From Anolis sagrei (lineage: Eukaryota; Chordata; Lepidosauria; Squamata; Anolidae): 64,000 nucleotides of DNA. This document shows positions 11,807-26,800 of the stretch, one piece after another. The DNA lies in assembly GCF_037176765.1 (NCBI RefSeq), contig NC_090024.1:55179861-55243860 (forward strand), written 5' to 3'. Positions within the stretch are counted from its first letter, which is position 1. Each line of letters opens with the position of its first letter. The notes below the pieces were generated by a model. The model was given only the letters and a program-made list of their open reading frames with translations, made no database searches and was not told where the DNA came from. Position numbers and translations under genes: made by a program.

Positions 11807-14800
11807 GGAGTTACACTTTAAAATGTATCTGTTCTGACTTACATACAAATTCAACAGGAACAAACCTACACAATCTATCTTGTTTGTAACTTGGGGACTG
11901 TCTATACCTGCAATATTTAAAGAGAGACTGGCTAGATAGTGGTGGACTTTTAGGAAACTAACTCTGAGGCAGTGTGGGGTTCAGTTCTACTGATGGAAAA
12001 TGAAAGAGAAAAATAAGCCAGGTGAAAAAAGTGATCAAGTGGAAAAATAAGCACAAGTAGACAGAATATCCCTCTCCAACCTGCATTCACATTTAGGTTG
12101 TAGGAAGGAGGCACAAAAATGTTCATATAGCCCAGCCATATCTCCTAGAAAATTGTGTATGAATATTATAACATGTTATTCTCAGACAATTTTGTCATAA
12201 TATTGAACCCCCAAATAAATTATGTTACAACAAGGACAGAGGAGACAGCTCCTTCTCAGTATTTGTTTTACTAGCTCTTTATTGCATAAGAAAATATGAA
12301 TTTCATCTTGTTTATTTGGAATCAAACTCCACATATGTGAATGAAACTCACGTCAGAATAAATGTACCTAGATGTGGCCTAAAAAACCCAATTTCTAGCA
12401 AAGTGCTTACTGAGAAAGGGAGAGAGCCACACTGAATAATTTTCAGCTTGAAAAGCTCAATATATAATTTGGCATGAGAGTAGGATGGTCATTTCAAAGA
12501 AGCTCTCTGTCACCAATCATTTTTGTGTTAAAAATAGAATCCTGTGAAATTAGCTTGGTTTACTTTTGTTATCTATTTTTTTTGAAGTGTTATCTTTGAA
12601 GAAACCAAGCAAATGTCATGCCCCTAAGATAGTTTAGGTTATCATTAATATTTATTTTAAAGATTTAAACCTCACCTTTCAGCCAGTTTATCACTTATGG
12701 CAGTCTAATCACCCTCTCCCCTACTCCAAACCCCACACATTGCCATTGTTCATCTAGTTTGTGGCAAAAACTAAAATATCCTTTCTCTTGATTCATGAGG
12801 CAACTGCTACTTTAGGATAAAAGTATTTTTGGTAGGACAGGTTTCCTGAAAAATTTTCTTCTTGAAGCTAGGATGGCTTTTCCCTCTGGGGTGTTTTTTT
12901 GTTCTTGTTTTTGTGGTCAAGGGAAGCAATTCTCAATCTTTTTTGAGTCGCAACCCCATTTTATAGAGGCAAAGGGCCCTTCGACACAGCCCTATATCCC
13001 AGAATATCAAGGCAGAAAATCCCACAATACCTGCTTTGAACTGGGTTATCTGAGTATACACTCAGATAATGTGGGATTTTCCACCTTGATATTCTGGGAT
13101 ATAGGGCTGTGTGGAAGGGCCCCTAGAAACCCGCATCCCTGATACATTAAAAATAGGCTTTTCAATAAGACAAATAAGACACACCGAAAATAGATTTTTC
13201 AGTATAATATAACTCAAAATACTGCAATGCTACCGATTTAATGTGATGACTGACATTGTAACTCATTAACAAGATTAAAAATTATGGTTTTCGTTATTGT
13301 CAACCTCATATCATTCTCAATATTTAATCTGTTTCTTGTTTCGCTTTTCAATTGAAGAAGCGTTGAAAATCCGCTTTCACAGAGATATGTAAAAATAAAG
13401 GGGAATAAAACTTTTTAAAATTCCTTTTAAAAAAATTTCAGAGGTCACCACTGCATGGTGACACAGAAAACCATCTGAGGTCACGACCCACAGGTTGGGA
13501 ACCACTGGTCTAGAGTGTCCTATCACTCAACCATATGTACTGCACAACTACCAAATCTCTTTCATTTAGCACAAACAGGCTGGCATCCAGTTAATGGCAT
13601 AAGCACATGTTAAGTTTGTATTACAGTATGCCCTCAGTCTCCGCTGGAGTTTTGTTCCAGAACACCCCCTTCCCCTATGCGAAAGTCAATGGATGTTCAA
13701 GTTCCATTATGTGCAGTGATGTAATAAAAGTGTGTCACTTTTATAAAATCTCAAAATCAAGGTGCACCTTTTGAACATTTTTTTGGGAATAGGGAATACT
13801 TTCTCAAGGCATGGGTGGTTGAATCTGTGGGTGCAAAACTTATGGATATGGACAGACAATTGTATGTCCTTTTCTAGGCACTGTGGAAGTTAGTGTTCCC
13901 CTCTTCCCTCTGCAGCAACGCTTCTTAAACTTGGGGTTGGAGAACAGGGAGGATAGATATGGGCAGAAAATAAGGAAAAGGAAGGGGTGCCTCAAGAAAA
14001 GGAGATATATTTTATAAACCTATACACCCCATAAACATTTCTTGGATGAAAAGGTGTCATGACTGCAAAAAGTTTAAGAAGACTTGATCAACAGTATCCA
14101 GAGAACATCAGACTCTGGACTTACTGTACAGCCTCTAATGCCCCCACCTAATCCCTACATGGCCAGTCCATGCCTTGTGGAGTGTAAGCAGGATCAGAAA
14201 ACAGCTTACTATGTGCCTGTGGCCAAACACAAAATTATTACAGCAACAATGAAACCAATGATGACATCCGGGACCTTACAACTGCTATAATAATTTTGAC
14301 TCTGGTTATAGGGATCCTGTCTGCTCCCTATAAGGCACGGAATGGCTGTGCAGGAAGACTTCAGAAGCTGTAGGTAAATCTGGGGGATGGTATTTGACTT
14401 TGTGAAGGGTAGATCTGCATGCCAAGCGTGATCCCTGGGGAAGGCAATGGCAAACCACTCCAGTATCCTTGCCAAGAAAACTAAATGGACCAGTACAACC
14501 AGAGATATGTCGGTATGCCATTGGAAGATGGGACTCCCAGGTCGGAAGATGGCCAAAATGCTACTGGGGAGGAGCAGAGGATAAGTTCAACTAGCCCCAG
14601 ATGTGATGACGCAGCTAGCTCAAAGCCGAAAGGAAGGCTAGCGGCCGACGGTACTGGAGGTGAACGACGAATCCGATGCTCTAAAGATCAACACACCATA
14701 GGAACCTGGAATGTAAGATCTATGAGCCAGGGCAAATTGGATGTTGTTATTGGTGAGATGTCAAGACTAAAGATAGACATTCTGGGGGTCAGCGAACTGA

Positions 14801-17800
14801 AATGGACTGGAATGGGCCACTTCACATCAGATGACCACCAGATCTACTACTGCGGACAAGAGGAACATCGAAGAAATGGAGTAGCCTTCATAATTAATAA
14901 GAAATTCGCTAAAGCGGTGCTTGGATACAACCCAAAAAATGACAGAATGATCTCAATTCGAGTGCAAGGAAAGCCTTCCAACATTACAGTGATCCAAATA
15001 TATGCCCCAACCACAGCTGCTGAAGAAGCAGAAGTAGATCAGTTCTATGAGGATCTGCAGGACCTACTGGATAATACACCAAAAAGAGACATTATTTTCA
15101 TTACAGGAGACTGGAATGCCAAGGTGGGAAGTCAAATGACAACTGGGATCACAGGCAAGCATGGTCTGGGAGAACAAAATGAAGCGGGACGCAGGTTGAT
15201 AGAATTTTGCCAGGAAAACTCGCTGTGTATAACGAATACTCTCTTCCAACAACCTAAAAGACGGCTTTATACATGGACCTCACCAGATGGTCAACACCGA
15301 AATCAGATTGACTACATCCTTTGCAGCCAAAGGTGGCGGACATCCATCCAGTCAGTGAAAACAAGACCTGGGGCTGACTGTAGCTCAGATCACGAACTTC
15401 TTATTGCCCAATTTAGAATAAAACTAAAGAAATCAGGGAAAATACACAGACCAGTTAGATATGATCTCACTAACATTCCTAGCGAATATACAGTGGAAGT
15501 GAAGAACAGATTTGAAGGACTAGATTTAGTAAACAGAGTCCCAGAAGAACTATGGACAGAAGTCCGCGACATTGTTCAGGAGGCGGCAACAAAGTACGTC
15601 CCAAAGAAAAAGAAAACCAAGAAGGCAAAATGGTTGTCTGCTGAGACACTGGAAGTAGCCCAAGAAAGGAGGAAAGCAAAAGGAAACAGTGAAAAGGGGA
15701 GATATGCCCAGTTAAATGCGCAATTCCAGAAGTTAGCCAGAAGAGATAAGGAATTATTTTTAAATAAGCAATGCATGGAAGTGGAGGAAGACAACAGAAT
15801 AGGAAGGACAAGAGACCTCTTCCAGAAAATTAGAAACATTGGAGGTAAATTTCAGGCAAAAATTGGTATGATAAGAAACAAAGATGGCAGGGACCTAACA
15901 GAAGCTGAAGAGATCAAGAGAAGGTGGCGAGACTATACAGAAGATCTGTATAGGAAGGATAATAATATTGAGGATAGTTATGACGGTGTGGTGAATGAAT
16001 TAGAACCAGACATCCTGAGGAGTGAGGTTGAATGGGCCTTAAGAAGCATTGCTAACAACAAGGCAGCAGGAGACGACGGGATCCCAGCTGAACTGTTTAA
16101 AATCTTAAAAGATGATGCTGTCAAGGTGATGCATGCCATATGCCAGCAAATATGGAAAACACAAGAATGGCCATCAGACTGGAAAAAATCAACTTATATC
16201 CCCATACCAAAAAAGGGAAATGCGAAAGACTGCTCAAACTTCCGTACAGTGGCCCTTATTTCTCATGCCAGTAAGGTAATGCTCAAGATCCTGCAAGGAA
16301 GACTCCAGCAATACATGGAGCGAGAGTTGCCAGATGTTCAAGCTGGGTTTAGAAAAGGCAGAGGAACGAGAGACCAGATTGCCAATATCCGCTGGATAAT
16401 GGAGAAAGGCAGGGAGTTTCAGAAAAACATCTACTTCTGCTTCATTGACTATTCTAAAGCCTTTGACTGTGTGGATCATAATAAATTGTGGCAAGTTCTT
16501 GGTGGGATGGGCATACCAAGCCACCTTGTCTCTCTCCTGAGGAATCTGTACAAGGACCAAGTAGCAACAGTCAGAACTGACCACGGAACAACAGACTGGT
16601 TCAAGATTGGGAAAGGCGTACGGCAAGGCTGCATACTCTCACCCAACCTTTTTAACTTGTATGCAGAACACATCATGCGATGTGCGGGACTTGATGAATG
16701 CAAAGCTGGGGTGAAAATTGCTGGAAGAAACATTAATAACCTCAGATATGCAGATGACACCACTCTGATGGCCGAAAGCGAGGAGGAGCTGAGGAGCCTT
16801 CTAATCAAGGTGAAAGAAGAAAGCGCAAAAGCCGGGTTGCAGCTAAATGTCAAAAAAACCAAGATTATGGCAACAAGAATGATTGACAACTGGAAAATAG
16901 AGGGAGAAACCGTGGAGGCCGTGACAGACTTTGTATTTCTAGGCGCAAAGATTACTGCAGATGCAGACTGTAGCCAGGAAATCAGAAGACGCTTACTTCT
17001 TGGGAGGAGAGCAATGTCCAGTCTCGATAAAATAGTGAAGAGTAGAGACATCAGACTGGCAACAAAGATCCGCCTAGTCAAAGCCATGGTATTCCCTGTA
17101 GTAACCTACGGATGTGAGAGCTGGACCTTAGGGAAGGCTGAGCGAAGGAAGATCGATGCTTTTGAGCTGTGGTGCTGGAGGAAAGTGTTGAGAGTGCCTT
17201 GGACTGCGAGAAGATCCAACCAGCCCATCCTCCAGGAAATAAAGCCCGACTGCTCACTGGAGGGAAAGATACTAGAGACAAAGTTGAAGTACTTTGGCCA
17301 CATCATGAGGAGACAGGAAAGCTTAGAGAAGACAATTATGCTGGGGAAAGTGGAAGGCAAAAGGAAGAGGGGCCGACCAAGGGCAAGATGGATGGATGGC
17401 ATCCTTGAAGTGACTGGACTGACCTTGAGGGAGCTGGGGGTGGTAACGGCCGACAGGGAGCTCTGGCGTAGGCTGGTCCATGAGGTCACGAAGAGTCGGA
17501 GACGACTGAACGTATGAACAACAACAACAGATCTGCATGCAGAACCACCATGCTCCTCTGAGTGATACAAGATTGCAACAATGATTTGTTTAGTATTTCA
17601 GGTTGACTGGGTTTGGAAAGAATTCAAAACAATCAAAAAGCTACACAAATATAAAAGTGTTTTGAATTCCTTCTTATTTTAGTGCATACAGATGGAAAGT
17701 GTTATTCCTTGTCCTAATTGTCAAACCTAAGCCCAAATGGGTATTATTTTCCAAAATGATCCTTACCTTGGAGCCTCCTCAAGGACATGAAGATTAGAAT

Positions 17801-20800
17801 TTTCTCCAATTTCTGAAGTAGAAGAATCACTCCTAAAGCTTCATAAGAGAATGAGAATTTATTTCATATTAAATACAGAAAAGGTAGTAAGCCTAAGCAG
17901 CATCATTAATAAATAAACCTCACTGGTATTAGCAGGAGTTGTTGTTGTTGTTCATTCGTTCAGTCGTCTCCGACTCTTCGTGACCTCATGGACCAGCCCA
18001 CGCCAGAGCTCCCTGTCGGCCGTCACCACCCCCAGCTCCTTCAAGGTCAGTCCAGTCACTTCAAGGATGCCATCCATCCATCTTGCCCTTGGTCGGCCCC
18101 TCTTCCTTTTGCCTTCCACTTTCCCCAGCATAATTGTCTTTTCTAGGCTTTCCTGTCTCCTCATGATGTGGCCAAAGTACTTCAACTTTGTCTCTAGTAT
18201 CCTTCCCTCCAGTGAGCAGCCGGGCTTTATTTCCTGGAGGATGGACTGGTTGGATCTTCTCGCAGTCCAAGGCACTCTCAGAACTTTCCTCCAGCACCAT
18301 AGTTCAAAAGCATCTATCTTCCTTCGCTCAGCCTTCCCTAAGGTCCAGCTCTCACATCCGTAGGTGACTACAGGGAATACCATGGCTTTGACTAGGCGGA
18401 TCTTTGTTGCCAGTCTGATGTCTCTACTCTTTACTATTTTATTGAGACTGGACATTGCTCTCCTCCCAAGAAGTAAGCGTCTTCTGATTTCCTGGCTACA
18501 GTCTGCATCTGCAGTAATCTTTGCGCCTAGAAATACAAAGTCTGTCACGGCCTCCACATTTTCTCCCTCTATTTTCCAGTTGTCAATCATTCTTGTTGCC
18601 ATAATCTTGGTTTTTTTTATGTTTAGCTGCAACCCGGCTTTTGCGCTTTCTTCTTTCACCTTTATTAGAAGGCTCCTCAGCTCCTCCTCGCTTTCGGCCA
18701 TCAGAGTGGTGTCATCTGCATATCTGAGGTTGTTAATTTTTCTTCCAGCAATTTTCACTCCAGCCTTGCATTCATCAAGACCCGCACATTGCATGATGTG
18801 TTCTGCATACAAGTTTAAAAGGTTGGGTGAGAGTATGCAGCCTTGCCGTACGCCTTTCCCAATCTTGAACCAGTCTGTTGTTCCGTGGTCAGTTCTGACT
18901 GTTGCTTCTTGGTCCTTGTACAGGTTCCTCAGGAGAGAGACAAGGTGGCTTGGTATGCCCATCCCACCAAGAACTTGCCACAATTTATTATGATCCACAC
19001 AGTCAAAGGCTTTAGAATAGTCAATGAAGCAGAAGTAGATGTTTTTCTGAAACTCCCTGCCTTTCTCCATTATCCAGCGGATATTGGCAATCTGGTCTCT
19101 CGTTCCTCTGCCTTTTCTAAACCCGGCTTGAACATCTGGCAACTCTCGCTCCATGTATTGCTGGAGTCTTCCTTGCAGGATCTTGAGCATTACCTTACTG
19201 GCATGAGAAATAAGGGCCACTGTACGGAAGTTGGAGCAGTCTTTCGCATTTCCCTTTTTTGGTATGGGGATATAAGTTGATTTTTTCCAGTCTGATGGCC
19301 ATTCTTGTGTTTTCCATATTTGCTGGCATATGGCATGCATCACCTTGACAGCATCATCTTTTAAGATTTTAAACAGTTCAGCTGGGATCCCGTCGTCTCC
19401 TGCTGCCTTGTTGTTAGCAATGCTTCTTAAGGCCCATTCAACCTCACTCCTCAGGATGTCTGGTTCTAATTCATTCACCACACTGTCAAAACTATCCTCG
19501 ATATTATTATCCTTCCTATACAGATCTTCTGTATAGTCTCGTCACCTTCTCTTGATCTCTTCAGCTTCTGTTAGGTCCCTGCCATCTTTGTTTCTTATCA
19601 TACCAATTTTTGCCTGAAATTTACCTCCAATGTTTCTAATTTTCTGGAAGAGGTCTCTTGTCCTTCCTATTCTGTTGTCTTCTTCCGCTTCCATGCATTG
19701 CTTATTTAAAAATAGTTCCTTATCTCTTCTGGCTAACCTCTGGAATTGAGCATTTAACTGGGCATATCTCCCCTTACTATCACTGTTTCCTTTTGCTTTC
19801 CTCCTTTCTTGGGCTACTTCCAGTGTCTCAGCAGACAACCATTTTGCCTTCTTGGTTTTCTTTTTCTTTGAGACGTACTTTGTTGCCGCCTCCTGAACAA
19901 TGTCGCGGACTTCTGTCCATAGTTCTTCTGGGACTCTGTTTACTAAATCTAGTCCTTCAAATCTGTTCTTCACTTCCACTGTATATTCGCTAGGAATGTT
20001 AGTGAGATCATATCTAACTGGTCTGTGTATTTTCCCTGATCTCTTTAGTTTTATTTTAAATTGAGCAATAAGAAGTTCGTGATCTGAGCTACAGTCAGCC
20101 CCAGGTCTTGTTTTCACCGACTGGATGGATGTCCGCCACCTTTGGCTACAAAGGATGTAGCAGGAGTTACTTTCAAACAAATGCCTTTAAAATTGGGATA
20201 CAGTACATATCTAAATTTGATAAACAAAAATATTTTAAAACCCCTGAATCAAGAGCTTGGATAGAACTGCTTCTTGGTTCAGAGATTACTCAAGATCAAA
20301 TTAGTTTATGTGGTTAATTCCAACCTGTCTTCGGTGATCCTTGTGCTTGCAACCATGTCGAGGAACAGAAGGCAGGTAACTTCAACAGAAGCAACAGGAG
20401 GAAATTCCTGCAATCATGTTAATGCTTTTTCTGTATTTTTGTAGGAATTACTACAACATCGGGCACATGACTCCCTCCGATTTAATATATTTACACTTTG
20501 TTATTATTATATGAACCACCAAAAGAAAGCTATTACCTAAATACTGACTGTAAATGTGTCTTTTTGATAGTGCCTGCTAAAGTAGATAAACTGAATCAAC
20601 AAAGGAAGCCTTGACTATTGCAAGACCTGTCGATTAGGGGTTCTAAAGGTCTCAAATCACAGTCACCCTAAGTTGAAACTGACTTACAATAAAATAAGAA
20701 AAATGTGGGTCAAATATACAAAACAATATACAAAATAATAGCAAATGTGAGTGATCTTTCTTAATCATGCTTCCAAAACCTAAAAGATAGGTTGAGACGT

Positions 20801-23800
20801 ATTATGGCACAATTTTAGGAATACAGTAGCTCACCTGGAGACGCCAGTATAAAATATAGTTATATCAACACTTTGATATTAAGGAAATGCTAAGATTTTT
20901 TTTGTCTTGTCAGGAGCGACTTGAGAAACTACAAGTCACTTCTGGTGTGAGAGAATTGGCTGTCTGCAAGGATGTTGCCCAGGGGACGCCCGGATGATTT
21001 TATCATCCTTGTAGGAGGTTTCTCTCATGTCCCCGTATGAGGAGCTGGAGCTGATAGAGGGAGCTCATCTGCCTCTCCCTGGATTTGAACCTGCGACCTG
21101 TCGGTCTTCAGTCTTGCTAAGATGCTAAGATGCTCTGCTAATATTTTATCCCATGGCAAATATAAGGAAGGCAGTAAGTATATATTATCTTTAAGTGCAT
21201 ATTAACATTAATAAAACTAGTTGCAAATATGAATTACCTGTTTGCTGTTGAGTCCTGAGATATTTCTAAGTTTGGAATTACGGAAGGAACACCATATTCA
21301 TCCTGATACTTCTTACACGATTTATAATGCTGTCTCATGCGATAGATTCTAATCTGAAAATGAAGTTATAATTAATTTGGATTTTTAAAAGCAACACTGT
21401 ATCTGAAAAAAGCTTTTATGAGTATTAACTTGTCATTCATTTATGCAAAATTTCATAGAAGACCCTTGATCCCATTGTGAAACTGCATCGCAACCAAGCA
21501 GTAGCACATGAATTAATGCTTTTGCTAATATTTCTCAATATTTTTGTTTAACGGATAGTCAGTGTACTGATTAAACTAATCTGATGATATTGAACACGCA
21601 CCTAAAGCTAGATCTTCACTGAACTTTACAGAATGGATCAAAACACTTAAAGAAGACAAGATCGCAAACTTAGTTGTCCTTAAATTAGCCTAACCAGGAC
21701 TTAAAACACAATTAATTTGTCCTATGATTTCAGTGGATCCACTATCTAAATGTTTTTGTTATACAGTCTGCTCATAAAAAATCCCTTCCTAGGCACTAGG
21801 TCACTATGCATCATTGGCATACTTTTTCTGACGTGAATTTCAACAAAATAATTCAAATGTAAACTGGAAAAAATGTGTATGCATTTTTCTATTAAGTTTG
21901 TGAGACCGCTCTCATGGGTATTTTTGTAATAGAAAATGCCAATTTCAGAAGAAAGGCAGGATGTAAATCAAGTAAAAGAAAGTGAAAGACTAGTTTGTGT
22001 GAAGGCATCTCACTCCATATTAACTAAGGAATTTGGCTTGTCTGAGCCTTCATAAAGCACAAATCTGAAAGCAAACAGTTACACATCATCATCTATCACA
22101 CAGAAAGAACAAGAAATTTTCAGTACAGTTCTATGGCACATCCCATCGGATAAAGACCCAAATGAGTCAGTATACATAGGACTGAATCAAGTCTTTATTT
22201 TTTAACAGAAATTATTCAAATAGACTGGTTTGAAGCTAGTGGATGACTTCTATTTCAATTATTTAAAACCTTCTATATATATACCCGTTTGCCACAGCAT
22301 CTACAACTTCCAACGAACTTTTTCATGCTGTTTTCAATATCTATGGCTCTGTTGGGACGTGATTCTTCTTTTCCAGTTACAATGCCTCTGCACAATGGAC
22401 AATGTGTTCCACCTCCTTTCATAGCCATTAAGAAACATTTCCTGCAAAATCTGAAACCAAATATAAATTAGTATACAAAAATAAAGACCACTTTGTCAAA
22501 AACTTCAATATATAATACTATTTTAATTACAGGGGTTTCATATATGCTAAATGTCATAATCCATATACACTTTTCTTAACAGTGACCACATTTTCAGGTG
22601 ACAGCATATTATTTTAGGTTTCAAAGAGGAAATCTCAGTGTTGGGTGAATTGGTAAAAATGGCAAATGAGTATCAAAGTAAATGATTAGCTCTAGCACAA
22701 TTTTTTCCCCAGATTTCACAATTACTGATCGAAAATGTGTTGAAACCAAACGTGAGTAATGAAGAAAGACATGTTGGAGAGGCTATTTATTTATTTATTA
22801 CTTATTTACTTTCTTTCTACCTCGCTCAATCTCACTCTGAGGGGATTCAAAGTGGCTTTCCGTTTTGTCAAATATTCAATGCCACAGTTATACAGGGATC
22901 AAACAATATATAACACAATTAACTGTTAAAATCAAAGAGACATATAAAATACAAATTAAACCATTAAAACATGTAAAACATAGCATCAATTCAGAAATCA
23001 TCATCCAGGTTGCTCCTTATGTCAGTTCTGTGAGAATCTATTTCACTTTAATTATACTACTCACCAAACACCTGCTTCCATAGCCAAAATTTAACTTTTT
23101 TTCTAAAGATCAGGAGGTAGGAGGGCGATCTGATATCGCTGGGGAGGGATAGCTGAGGGGCCACCACCGAGAAGGCCCTGTCTCTCATCCCCACCAATTG
23201 CACCTGCAAAGGGGTGGGACCAAAAGCAGGGCCTCCCCAACAGATATTAACACTTGAGCTGATTCATAGTAGGAGATACGTTCAGACAGGTAAACTGGGC
23301 TGGAGCCATTTAGGATTTTATAGGCTAAAGACAGCACTTTGAATTGTGCTCGGCTGAAGACTGGCAGCTAGTGGAGCTACATGAAGCTTCCAAGCAGTCT
23401 TCAAAGGCAACCCCATGTAGAGCACGTTGGAGTTGTCTATTTGAGATGTAACGAGAATGTGGACTACCATGGCCAAGTCTGACTTCCCAAGGTACGGATG
23501 CAACTGATGCACAAGTTTTAATTGTATGAAATCTCCCATGGTCACCACCAAGACCTGGAATTCCAGGCTCAGTGATGAATCCAGGAGGGCTCCCAAGCTG
23601 CAAACCTGTGTTGTCATGGGGAATGTAACCCCATCCAACACAAGCTGTAACCCTATACCCTGTTTGGCCTTTCAACTGACCAGTAGTACTTCTGTCTTGT
23701 CTAGATTCAATCTCAATTTGTTTGCCCTCATCCAGATAGTCACAGCTGCCAAGCACCAGTTCAGGACCTGCACAGCCTCCTTAGCGGCAGGTGGAAAGGA

Positions 23801-26800
23801 GTGATAGAGTTGGATGTCATCTGCGTACAGATGGCACCAAACTCCAAAACTCTGGATGGTCTCCCCCAGTGGCTTCATGTAGATGTTAAAACAACATGGG
23901 GGCAATACTGAACCCTGCGGAACCCCACATGACAGTAGTTGCAGGGCCAAGCAGGTGTCCTCCTACAACATCTTCCGGGAGTCTAAAACAATATGAAAAT
24001 CAATATAGCAAATACCGGCAATCAAGTTGGACAATGATAATAATTACAAAAGGGCTTCAAAATAAAACTTGTCATTGCAAAAATTTAGGTACGTTTGGAA
24101 CAGTATGCAAACTTCTTTTCAGCCCATCTAAAAGTGGGATAGGAAAGATCAGCACATGGTTTTTAGGTCAGAGTATTTACCAAATGCTGGAAGAAAGATG
24201 TAACCGTTATAGGATGTTAAAATGTGTTTTCAAAGGTATGTTTAATCAGTTACTAGTTAAGACAGTTGATAGGATCAAGCTTGTTGTTTGAGCCATTAAT
24301 GTGTATGTTATTACAATGTTTTAATATACGCTCTGTAATTTTATAATGTTTTTGTGTAATATCTACCCTTACAGATTTAAGAAATCAAAAGTGATTGTGC
24401 AAATATTAATAAATATGCAGTACCTCCAGGATTAGAGAATGAAAGCTTCTAAATACCACTTCCTAAAACTGTATTCATATGGGCTTCCTGTTGGCAGCTA
24501 TTCTGCCTTTGTGGACACAGTAAGTGTGAAACAAATTCGTTGCAACAATCTAACTTTAAAACAACTTGTAACAGTTCTGTCCCTTTCACAGGCTGCCCTC
24601 CACTAGAAGAATGTGAGGAAGGAGATACAGAAATCTCCCTAATTTCTTCCTCCTTCAATGTTTCTATTTCCCTCCCCATGATAATAATGCTAAAACATTC
24701 AGTTTAGATATTTGTAGTCTGGCAAGAACTCGGCAGATGCATTTTAAGAAAAAACTATACATTTTCACAAGCTGTATTATTCATATGCACAAAAAACAGA
24801 CTATATGAATAATCATTTGTTTTGCATCCCTGAAATAATTTTCATTCTTAGTAAAGGAGTTAAAATGAAAACAGGCTTTCTAAAATATAAAAAGTGGAAA
24901 CCCATGCTACAGGATATTTAATGGCAGACAGGAAAAGGTGTAGGGAAAATAGAAAAAATAAATAAATCTAGTTCACAAGAAAAGACAAAAAAACTCTCAG
25001 AAATGGATAAGACAAAAATACTTACACATGCTGGCAAATGGAAATCCTCACAGGTGTTTTAAATACATCTTGGCAAACAGGACAATAATAATCATCTTCA
25101 TTGAAACAAAGTGTGGCAGGTTCCTCATTCAAGGCAGCAAATTGTGTTTTTTCTGAAAGAAAAATAGAAATATTTTTGTGCCAGACAAAAGAGCATTTGT
25201 CATAATTAAGTAATTCACTTTTGGATGCAGGGAGTATTCACACAATATATTGCATATTTAAGACTACCTTTATAATTTTCTTAAATCCAGAAGTACCTGG
25301 ATAGAATGAATGCATTCATGTTTATATAATGAGAAAAACATACGTTTGCTTTTTTAAAAAATGCATATTTTTAAAAGGTAAATGTAGCTACCAATAGCTG
25401 CATTGAGCACAACCTCTTTTGTCCTTAAGCAGATGTCATAAAAAATCTGATGTTTGTATGAGAGAGGGAATTTTGTAATAGAGCCAACTTGAGTGGAAAG
25501 AGGATGAAGCCAGTTCAAAGGCAGTATGTGAATAAAAAGCACAATGAGAAAATACAACAGAGGGCACAACTGCAGCTGCTTTGAGGTCAGAATGTGGCTT
25601 AATTGCTACACTGCATTATATAGTATTTTAGTAGGAAACAGAATCGAGTACTGAAATGGTTTTGGTTTCAGACTTAAATTGTACAGTTATCTGGGGTCCC
25701 TTCCACACAGCTGAATAAAATCCCACATTTTCTGCTTTTGACTGGAATATATGGCAGTGTGGACTCAGATAACAGAGTTCAAAGCAGATATTGTGGGATT
25801 TTCTGCCTTGATATTCTGGGTTATATGGCTGTGTGGAAGGACCCTGAACTATTACTACTTTTTTCATCAACACTAATTCTTAATACATTCTTAATTTTAA
25901 ATTTTAATTAATACATTCTTTTTAGCAATTATATTTGGCCTTGCATGAGCATTCATAACACTGTTTTGCTGGGTATATAAAAATGTTCAAATACTTTGCT
26001 GTGAATAGAGCAGGTTATATTCATAATTCTTTAGTTACTTCCCCAGTAAGCACAATCGTTCTGTATGTGTTGGGAGTGTTGCATTAGTGTTTTTTAAAAA
26101 ATAGTTGCTTTTGTTTGAAAAAGTCCATTTACAGAAGGTTGACAACATTCCTTGTCTCTATGGCTTCTAAACAAGCCAGAATATTGGAACTGCTATATGA
26201 AGCCTCTGTACGAATACAGGCATAGTTCATACATATGAGTAAGTACATCCATGTATGGATCAACGATTTGGGTACAGTACTGACTGCTGTGTATGAAACA
26301 TTAAATATTAGAAAACTCTGTTCACAGAGCAACAATCTGTGTGCACATGCATGTAGTCTGTCCATGGAGTCAATGTAATATCCTTAGGGTCAAAGAAGGA
26401 TGGGTGGAAATGCATGTTTCATCTTGGGGCCCTTCCACACAGTCCTATATCCCAGGCAGAAAATCTCACATTATGTAAGTGTGGACTCAGATAATCCAGT
26501 TCAAAGCAGATATTGTGGGATTTTCTGTCTTGATATTCTGGAATATAGGGCTGTGTGGAAGGGCCCAAAGAGAATGGAATCCTGTATAAACTTCCAGTTC
26601 CCATAATTCCATAGCATTGAAGTTGGTACCAATCTGCAGTGTTGCTCCCTTTGTGCTCAGCTCTGTTAGGCATGACTAGGGGCCCTTCCACACAGCTATA
26701 TAGCCCAGAATATCAAGGCAAAAAATCCCACATGATCTGCTCTGACTTGGAATATATGGCAGTGTGGACTCAGATAACCCAGTTCAAAGCAGATACTGTG

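Noticed and set aside
15479-15839. Antisense hydrophobic frames within BovB (also 16476-17087 and 18364-18993)
   Set aside because: Leu/Ser/Phe-rich antisense shadows of the BovB reading frame.
14485-17517. Host gene of the craniofacial development protein 2 type
   Set aside because: Endonuclease and RT motifs, AAC tail and target duplications show it is a BovB LINE.
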